Assembly (NCBI GenBank): GCA_038230695.1
Contig: JBBRMT010000256.1
Location: 1 to 6,491, forward strand
Length of the DNA stretch: 6,491 bases
Direction: 5' to 3'
DNA from: QHBQ01 sp038230695
GTDB taxonomy: Bacteria; Chloroflexota; Chloroflexia; QHBQ01
Below, in pieces: positions 1-4,746 of this stretch (positions are counted from its first letter, which is position 1; every line of letters begins with the position of its first letter). The notes under the pieces were generated by a model. The model worked only from the letters and a program-made list of their open reading frames with translations, made no database searches and had not been told where the DNA came from. The translations under genes were made by a program, and so were the position numbers.

Positions 1-549
1 ACCAACACGCCCACCATTACGAGCACACCAACCAATACAAGCACGCCAACCAGCACGCCAACTAACACCAGCACGCCGACGCTCACCAATACTCCGACCA
101 ATACGCCCACCTTCACCAATACGCCAACGAACACGCCAACTAATACCAGTACGCCCACCATCACCAGCACAGCTACCAACACATCAACCGCTACCAACAC
201 GCCGATCAACACATCCACTAGCACAAGCACACCAACCAATACAAGCACGCCAACCAAAACCAGCACACCAACCAACACGCCAACCAATACTGACACAAGC
301 ACGCCGACGCTCACCAACACGCCTACTAGCATAAACACATCAACCGTTACCAACACGCCGACTTATACACCAACGCTGATGAATACGCCGACGCTCACCA
401 GCACGCCAATCAATACTGACACAAGCACTCCGACGATTACTAATACTCCGAGTAACACACCAACCAAATCCAGTACGCCGATAATGACGAATACGGCGAC
501 TGCCACGAACACCGCCATAGCGACTAATAGTCCCACCCCAACCGCAACT
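1..549 (+). repeat. Low-complexity A/C-rich repeat encoding TNTPT-type spacer
   Basis: The coding strand is almost all A and C here, built from variants of acc-aay-acg-ccn and acc-agc-acr-ccn codon groups encoding Thr-Asn-Thr-Pro and Thr-Ser-Thr-Pro. A 31-base stretch at 22-52 recurs exactly at 226-256, 204 bases (68 codons) apart, so the reading frame is kept. Shorter blocks around the codons for STPTLTN recur near 70-90 and 299-319. Both the strong strand bias and the in-frame duplications suggest growth by slippage or unequal recombination. The array begins before the window. Confidence 0.85.
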
Positions 550-1140
550 GAATGCGGCCTCCAGTTTGCCGATATGCCACCAAGCAATATATTCTATTAT
601 CATGTTCACTGGCTGACTTGCGTCAATGCTATTAGTGGCTTCCCTGACGGTCTATTCCACCCCAGCGCCAGTGCGACCCGTGGGCAGTTCGCCAAGATCA
701 TTGTTCGCGCTTACAACTGGCCGCGAGTTACCCCCGCCAGCAGCTCGACCTTCTCCGACGTGCCACCATCCAGCTTCTGGTTCGTCTATGTTGAGACTAT
801 GGCTAGTCGCAACATCACTCACGGCTATGTCGGCAATGACTGCACCTCGCGGGGCATTGCCTCGCCTTGCTACCTACCCAATCGCAACATCCTGCGTTCC
901 GAACTGATCAGGATGGTGGTCAAGGCCCGCAACTGGACGATTGACACCGCTGGCGGTCAACACTTCAGCGATGTGCCACCAAGTTACTGGGCCTATATCT
1001 ACATCGAAACCGCCTACCATCATGGGGTCATCACTGGCAGCGGCACACCGCCCACCTTCCGCCCCAACGATATTATCCGCCGCGATGAGCTATGCAAGGT
1101 TGTGGTGCTGGGCATCCTCAACCCAGAGACGAAGCCTTGA
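1..1140 (+). CDS. S-layer-homology (SLH) surface protein with Thr/Pro-rich spacer, 3' part
   Basis: This is the 3' part of a cell-surface protein. The frame is open from base 1 with no start in the window, and stops at TGA 1138-1140 after 379 visible residues. Visible residues 1 to about 183 are low-complexity Thr/Asn/Ser/Pro (TNTPT, TSTPT, TNTST), which suits an extended, possibly O-glycosylated stalk. Three SLH repeats follow at visible residues 189-240, 251-312 and 322-372, starting FADMPPS, FSDVPPS and FSDVPPS. SLH domains normally anchor proteins to cell-wall polymers. The usual TRAE motif reads TRGQ (226-229), LRSE (298-301) and RRDE (360-363). SLH2 has an insert with Cys281 and Cys290 that could pair. 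An ATG at 379 is in frame, but the same Thr-rich repeat continues upstream, so it is not the start. No signal peptide can be seen because the N-terminus is missing, and the N-terminal function is unknown. The family call is firm; the Chloroflexota assignment is inferred. Confidence 0.88.
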   Translation, partial: TNTPTITSTPTNTSTPTSTPTNTSTPTLTNTPTNTPTFTNTPTNTPTNTSTPTITSTATNTSTATNTPINTSTSTSTPTNTSTPTKTSTPTNTPTNTDTSTPTLTNTPTSINTSTVTNTPTYTPTLMNTPTLTSTPINTDTSTPTITNTPSNTPTKSSTPIMTNTATATNTAIATNSPTPTATECGLQFADMPPSNIFYYHVHWLTCVNAISGFPDGLFHPSASATRGQFAKIIVRAYNWPRVTPASSSTFSDVPPSSFWFVYVETMASRNITHGYVGNDCTSRGIASPCYLPNRNILRSELIRMVVKARNWTIDTAGGQHFSDVPPSYWAYIYIETAYHHGVITGSGTPPTFRPNDIIRRDELCKVVVLGILNPETKP

Positions 1141-1594
1141 AACAGCTACACGCACTTAAGCCCTTCGGCACAAAGGCGGCGATCTTTGGTTCATCCTCGA
1201 CTACCAGCACGTGCATAAGAAGCCTCATTTCTAGCAATGCGTTGTCTATTGTCGCATACGTGAGAAGGGCGAATTGCTGGGTTTGTTAAATACATATCCC
1301 TAAAAGACTATTACTTATGCAGGGGAAGTATATGAACATCCCAACGGCCTGAGCCTGCACGTTGATGTACTTTCGGGTAGTCGTTCGGTATCATATGGTG
1401 CAACGGATGTGGCGAAGGGAGGGCAAAGGGTGCAGAACCCAATTGAGGCATATCGCAGGGCGCAGGGCAAGAGCCAGCGCAGGGCAGCAGTAGAAATACG
1501 GATTGTTCGCCGGGCGCTCCGCAGCACCGCTGAGGAGGAATACAAGTGTATACTCCAACAGTCGGCGACGAACATCACGCGACGAACAGCGGCA
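1141..1594. other. Convergent intergenic region with no recognised gene
   Basis: This stretch separates the end of the SLH gene from the end of moaC, which point at each other. Both strands carry short open frames (for example plus 1409-1693 from a GTG, and minus 1743-1315), but neither has a good ribosome binding site or a product I recognise, and both overlap the moaC tail. Three copies of CGCAGGGC lie at 1454-1461, 1461-1468 and 1478-1485. The 8-base palindrome GCACGTGC is at 1207-1214, and a weak inverted repeat (ATGCG/CGCAT) at 1237-1257. I see no GC-rich hairpin followed by a T-run on either strand, so no intrinsic terminator is called. Confidence 0.6.
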
Positions 1595-2197
1595 TCAGCC
1601 CCATATTCCATAATGGTAGCGATAATGAGGTTTATATCTATCATTTGTAAGCCAACAATAAGTATAATATACAACGGGCTGTTCGAGCGATAAACCTTCT
1701 GGTCGCGCTCCCTCACTGCTCCAAACTCCGCTCTTACCCCCACTCTTGTGCAGCAAGCGCAGGTTTTCGATTACCATGCCCCGATCAACTGCCTTGACCA
1801 TATCATAGATGGTGAGCGCGGCCACGCTGGCGGCGGTGAGCGCCTCCATCTCCACACCAGTCGGTCCGCTAGTTTTCACCTCGGCTTCGATAGTAACTGC
1901 GGGTGGATTCACTCCTGATTCTGCCAAGGTAAACGAGACGGCTACGGCAGTAACCGGCAAGGAGTGACAGAGCGGGATTAGCTCGGCAGTGCGCTTGGCT
2001 GCCATTATACCCGCGATGCGGGCAACGGCGAGTACGTCACCCTTTGCCGCCTGACCGCTACGGATTAGTTCAAGGGTAGCCGCCTGCATTCGCACTGTCG
2101 CGGTTGCCACAGCCCGTCGCGCTGTGGTAGGTTTGTCACTCACGTCCACCATGCGGGCATCGCCCTCGGCGGTGAAGTGGGTCAGCTTATCGGTCAT
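1595..2197 (-). CDS. moaC: Cyclic pyranopterin monophosphate synthase MoaC, with C-terminal tail
   Basis: MoaC acts in the first stage of molybdenum cofactor synthesis, converting the cyclic GTP product of MoaA to cyclic pyranopterin monophosphate. The family core is complete: FTAEGDARMVDVSDKP near the N-terminus, KGD at 52-54, LIPLCHSLP at 73-81, KTSGPTGVEMEALTA at 108-122, YDMVKAVDRGM at 131-141 and KSGGKSG at 151-157. Lys52, Asp132 and Lys135 match by position the residues I recall as catalytic in E. coli MoaC (K51, D128, K131). The start ATG (2197-2195) has AAGGAG six bases upstream and overlaps the stop of the preceding gene as ATGA. The protein is 200 residues, against roughly 160 for the family. 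After KSGGKSG it runs on for about 42 Tyr-rich residues (YYTYCW, PHYRYHYGIWG) that do not resemble MoaC. The function call is very secure; whether the tail is natural is not. Confidence 0.95.
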   Translation of the reverse strand: MTDKLTHFTAEGDARMVDVSDKPTTARRAVATATVRMQAATLELIRSGQAAKGDVLAVARIAGIMAAKRTAELIPLCHSLPVTAVAVSFTLAESGVNPPAVTIEAEVKTSGPTGVEMEALTAASVAALTIYDMVKAVDRGMVIENLRLLHKSGGKSGVWSSEGARPEGLSLEQPVVYYTYCWLTNDRYKPHYRYHYGIWG

Positions 2198-3492
2198 GGG
2201 TTACTCCTTCTTTCGAATGTATCAATTTCCCCAAGACTTTGCCCATCTTTATTATTTAGCATGAGACCGAGTTTAGTTGTATCTTCAGGGATAGGCACAT
2301 TATCAAACATTAGCGATTCACCAGCGCTAACCCGCCAGCTGGTTTCCAGATAGCGCGGTTCACCACTGCTGTCCGTGGCAATTAGCGCAGCCTTGCCTGG
2401 GTAGAACAGGCCGAAACTGCCACTGGCAACCATCTCATCGCCCACCTTGCTAATCGCCAGCGAGCGATTAATGCAACTGACTGGGCCAACGCCGACAATG
2501 GGGCCGGGGCAAGCGGCCAACCCCCAGTCAATATCCAGGCTTTGACGTTCGCCGGGCGCAAGCTGACGTAGCGGGCTGAGTACCTCCATCTCCATGTACC
2601 ACTGCTTGAAGTCGGCAGCAGTGCCGTCAGCTATCTGTTCATCGCTTGGCCCATTACACCAACACTCGGCATTGACTCCGCTATCCGGGTAGATTCCCCC
2701 ATCTTCGTATGAAAATCGCTCAGTAAAGGCGTAGCTGCCCACATTGGCGCGGCGGGTGAAGCCAAGCCAGGTGGCCCCATCTATCCCTACCTTACCCATC
2801 TTACCATGATACATGGCAGTAAGCAGCCCGTGTTTAGGGTCAGGTTGCCAGGACGGATTGTCAGATGGGCCAACCATCAGGTTATAACCAGTGGCGAAGC
2901 GGCTCTGCTTGCTCAGGGGTAGGTAGATGGTGCAAGCTGGATCGGGTTGGCCGTCGGCGGTGGTGCAATCAAGTTGGGTTACGTCCCACACTGACCAGCG
3001 CACCGGCTTATCGCTGACGTTCTGCATCTCAATGTGCAGATGTGCCGCACTTGTAGCTGCGCCCAGAGTGAGGCGGCGGGTAATTTGCGTGCCAGTGTAA
3101 AGGTCGGGCAGACTACGCATCGTCACGGCGGCCACGCCATCCTTCACCTCGTTCTCGATAAGTTCAAACGGCCCACCATCTAGCACTGGATCGGGTGGAC
3201 CAGGCCATTTATCACGCTCCGGCCAACCTTGCGGCGCGGGCCAGGTTTTATCGCCGCCATAGTTCTTCCAACTGTACTGGCCGAGTTCGGTATGTTGCTC
3301 AGGGGTGAATAGCTTACCCGCAAGTTCAGGGTTGATGTAAAAATAGGGCTGGTTGGCAAGGTCGTAGGCCATAATCCGCCCACCGATTGCTGGCACGACT
3401 ACCAGGCTGACTACCCCATTGCCCAGGAGCAGGGCATTGTCCCAGCCACGAAAATTGATTTGCTCGATGGTAGGGGCATAATTGTTGCTCAT
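2194..3492 (-). CDS. Galactose-mutarotase-like (beta-supersandwich) protein, possibly DUF4380-like
   Basis: A 432-residue protein with no signal peptide or membrane segment, so probably cytoplasmic. The N-terminal pattern GNGVVSLVVVPAIGGRIMAYDLANQPYFY, with GGRI at 37-40, is typical of proteins with the aldose-1-epimerase/mutarotase beta fold. KNYGGDKTWPAPQ (76-88) followed by PPDPVLDGGPF (99-109) recalls uncharacterised families such as DUF4380; I cannot confirm which by eye. The middle (ITRRLTL, then HLHIEMQNVSDKPVRWSVWDVTQL) also fits that fold. Such proteins bind or process sugars, but I cannot point to the catalytic His pair of true GalM, so no reaction is assigned. The ATG is supported by AGAGGAG seven bases upstream. 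The gene is first in a unit with moaC (ATGA overlap) and diverges from the lacI-type regulator, suggesting a carbohydrate-related role. An ATG seven bases before the chosen start is out of frame. Confidence 0.75.
   Translation of the reverse strand: MSNNYAPTIEQINFRGWDNALLLGNGVVSLVVVPAIGGRIMAYDLANQPYFYINPELAGKLFTPEQHTELGQYSWKNYGGDKTWPAPQGWPERDKWPGPPDPVLDGGPFELIENEVKDGVAAVTMRSLPDLYTGTQITRRLTLGAATSAAHLHIEMQNVSDKPVRWSVWDVTQLDCTTADGQPDPACTIYLPLSKQSRFATGYNLMVGPSDNPSWQPDPKHGLLTAMYHGKMGKVGIDGATWLGFTRRANVGSYAFTERFSYEDGGIYPDSGVNAECWCNGPSDEQIADGTAADFKQWYMEMEVLSPLRQLAPGERQSLDIDWGLAACPGPIVGVGPVSCINRSLAISKVGDEMVASGSFGLFYPGKAALIATDSSGEPRYLETSWRVSAGESLMFDNVPIPEDTTKLGLMLNNKDGQSLGEIDTFERRSNP
2204..2209 (-). 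promoter_or_regulatory. Ribosome binding site of moaC
   Basis: On the minus strand AAGGAG (within AGAAGGAGT) lies six bases before the moaC ATG and inside the last codons of the preceding gene. It fixes the start of moaC. Together with the ATGA overlap, it points to translational coupling of the two genes. Confidence 0.85.
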
Positions 3493-3499
3493 CGTTCAT

Positions 3500-3506
3500 C
3501 TCCTCT
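3500..3506 (-). promoter_or_regulatory. Ribosome binding site of the mutarotase-like gene
   Basis: AGAGGAG on the minus strand, seven bases before the ATG at 3492-3490. It selects this ATG over the out-of-frame ATG that directly follows the motif. Confidence 0.75.
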
Positions 3507-3533
3507 GCTACGAATTAGAGAATTGTTCGCCCT

Positions 3534-3542
3534 ATTCTACCA
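3534..3542 (-). promoter_or_regulatory. Candidate extended -10 promoter for the mutarotase-like gene and moaC
   Basis: The minus strand reads TGGTAGAAT: an extended -10 (TGn) followed by TAGAAT, five of six matches to TATAAT, placed about 41 bases before the start codon. No good -35 box is found at 16-18 bases (CTTACT at best), which suits an extended -10 promoter or an activated or repressed one. A TGGAAG half operator (plus 3553-3558) lies near its -35 position. Confidence 0.45.
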
Positions 3543-3544
3543 CA

Positions 3545-3615
3545 TAGCCAAATGGAAGTAAGGATCAGACATTTGCAAAGTAGCCAAAAAGCCTATTGAA
3601 TAACCATTTGCTTTG
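3545..3615. repeat. Degenerate tandem repeat of about 36 bases in the divergent control region
   Basis: Two abutting units, 3545-3580 and 3581-3615, each start with TAGCCAAA and end with CATTTGC plus three bases and G (AAAG, TTTG). The conserved blocks are offset by 25 and 24 bases in the two units, while the middle parts differ. The second unit overlaps the -35 box of the lacI promoter. This could be a pair of binding sites for a second regulator, an old duplication, or chance. Confidence 0.35.
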
Positions 3616-3624
3616 TGCTATAAT
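3596..3624 (+). promoter_or_regulatory. Sigma70-type promoter of the LacI regulator gene
   Basis: The -35 box TTGAAT (3596-3601) and -10 box TATAAT (3619-3624, perfect consensus) are separated by exactly 17 bases. TGC just before the -10 makes it an extended -10 as well. The predicted start of transcription is near 3631, giving a leader of about 34 bases. It is the best promoter in the window and probably serves both the regulator and the glycosidase behind it. Confidence 0.8.
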
Positions 3625-3626
3625 AT

Positions 3627-3640
3627 TGGAAGCCCTTCCA
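3627..3640. promoter_or_regulatory. LacI-family operator overlapping the lacI transcription start
   Basis: The sequence TGGAAGCCCTTCCA is an inverted repeat with perfect six-base arms (TGGAAG/CTTCCA) around a central CC. Operators of this family are typically 14-base palindromes of the form TGnAAnCGnTTnCA, so size and outer bases fit well; only the central CG is replaced by CC. It begins two bases after the -10 box and covers the predicted start site, the classic place for steric repression. The next gene encodes a LacI-family protein, so autoregulation is the natural reading. Confidence 0.75.
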
Positions 3641-3664
3641 TTTCCTTTCACAAGAGGCAATGCC

Positions 3665-4681
3665 ATGAACATATATGATGTAGCCAAGCAGGCAGGTGTC
3701 GGTATTGGCACCGTATCGCGGGTGCTGAACGGCAGCCTAAAGGTTAAGCCAGAGACCCGCTCACGGGTACAGGATGCGATCAACCAGCTTGACTACGTGC
3801 CGCACAGTGGTGCGCGTAGCCTCGGTTCGGGGCGCAATCATGTACTGGGCCTGGTTGTGCCATTTTTCACCCGCCCCTTCTTCATCGAGGTGCTGCGCGG
3901 CGTGGAGATGACCGCTACCATTCATGGTTATGATCTGGTGCTATACAACATCGAGACCAACGAGCAGCGCGACCATTACCTGCGCCAACTGCCCATGCGA
4001 AGGCGCGTGGATGGGTTGCTGGTGGTATCGCTCTTCTGCGATGAAAGCGAAGCCATCCGCTTCCGCAAAATGAACCTCCCTGTAGTGCTGGTGGATAGCT
4101 ACAACCCGCTGCTCACCTCCTTCGTGGTAGACAATATTAGCGCAGCGCAGCAGGCAACCGAGTTCCTGATAAGTCTAGGACATCGGCAGATCGGCTTCGT
4201 CAATGGGGTGAAAGCTAGCTCCTTCAACTTTAATAAGTCAGACGATCGGATGATTGGTTATTGCCAGGGGCTTGCCAGCAATGATATTCCCTATAACCCT
4301 GAGTTGGTATGTGTTACCGAGTGGACTCGCGCCGGAGGACGTAAGGCAGCACGCCAGCTACTGCTTCTCCCACAGCGACCAACTGCTATCTTCGCCGTTA
4401 GTGATGTGCAGGCTCTCGGCATAATGGAGGAAGTAAAGGCACAGGGATTGGCGGTGCCAGAGGATATTTGCATCGTTGGTTTCGACAATATCGAACTGGC
4501 CGAGTTGCTCAACCTTACCACCATTGCCCAACCGATGTGCGAGATGGGCAAGCAAGGGATCGAGCAGCTAATTAGCGAGATCGAGAAACCTGAGCCACCT
4601 CAGATGCTGATGATGGATGTCGAGTTGATAGTGCGTGGCACAACCGCCGCCCACTCCGCGCCAGTTGGCGCTAGGGCATAG
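3665..4681 (+). CDS. LacI-family transcriptional repressor
   Basis: A 338-residue regulator of normal family length. The N-terminal helix-turn-helix is clear (IYDVAKQAGVGIGTVSRVLNGS, residues 3-24), with Ile14-Gly15 where LacI has the specificity pair Tyr17-Gln18. A hinge follows at about 47-56 (HSGARSLGSG), with the leucine that enters the DNA minor groove. The periplasmic-binding-protein-like sensor core runs from VLGLVVPFF (60-68) through DDRMIGY (193-199) and AVSDVQALGIM (244-254) to VGFDN (271-275). Arg195, Asp247 and Asp274 sit at positions that usually contact sugar ligands. The ATG at 3665 is preferred, with AGAGG seven bases upstream; the longer in-frame TTG at 3596 lies in the -35 box and would add a non-family N-terminus. 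It lies between a strong promoter-operator and a debranching-type glycosidase, so it probably responds to a sugar from that pathway. The inducer cannot be named. Confidence 0.95.
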   Translation: MNIYDVAKQAGVGIGTVSRVLNGSLKVKPETRSRVQDAINQLDYVPHSGARSLGSGRNHVLGLVVPFFTRPFFIEVLRGVEMTATIHGYDLVLYNIETNEQRDHYLRQLPMRRRVDGLLVVSLFCDESEAIRFRKMNLPVVLVDSYNPLLTSFVVDNISAAQQATEFLISLGHRQIGFVNGVKASSFNFNKSDDRMIGYCQGLASNDIPYNPELVCVTEWTRAGGRKAARQLLLLPQRPTAIFAVSDVQALGIMEEVKAQGLAVPEDICIVGFDNIELAELLNLTTIAQPMCEMGKQGIEQLISEIEKPEPPQMLMMDVELIVRGTTAAHSAPVGARA

Positions 4682-4746
4682 TGAGTATATCGTGACCAGG
4701 CTGGTTGTATCCCGGCCAAATGAATCACTTATTAGAGGATGATAAG
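4682..4746 (+). other. Short spacer between regulator and glycosidase genes
   Basis: These 65 bases hold a perfect inverted repeat ACCAG-G-CTGGT (4695-4705), and overlapping it a possible six-pair hairpin GGCTGG/CCGGCC (4699-4704 with 4712-4717, one G-U pair). No T-run follows, so it is not called a terminator. AGAGG at 4734-4738 is eight bases before the glycosidase ATG and serves as its ribosome binding site. No convincing separate promoter is seen, so co-transcription with the regulator is likely. Confidence 0.5.

Noticed and set aside
1..549. Repeats at the left edge considered as a CRISPR array or non-coding satellite
   Set aside because: There are no constant-length spacers, the units are codon-phased and variable at wobble positions, and the frame stays open into the SLH domains.
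363..609. Minus-strand Val/Gly-rich open frames opposite the Thr-rich repeat
   Set aside because: They are the complement of the A/C-rich spacer, and the hydrophobic look is forced by the GT-rich complement.
1237..1257. ATGCG/CGCAT inverted repeat after the SLH gene as a terminator
   Set aside because: Only five pairs with an 11-base loop and no following T-run.
1315..1743. Minus-strand 142-residue frame and plus-strand 94-residue frame (1409-1693)
   Set aside because: Both overlap the moaC end, lack good ribosome binding sites, and show no family I recognise. They are not called as genes.
3572..3579. TTTGCAAA palindrome as a second operator
   Set aside because: Only eight bases, the flanks do not extend the symmetry, and it does not match TGGAAG-type arms; easily chance.
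3596..3664. Longer TTG start for the LacI-type regulator, adding 23 residues
   Set aside because: The TTG is the -35 box of the promoter itself, the added residues are unlike the family, and the ATG at 3665 has a ribosome binding site and begins right at the helix-turn-helix.
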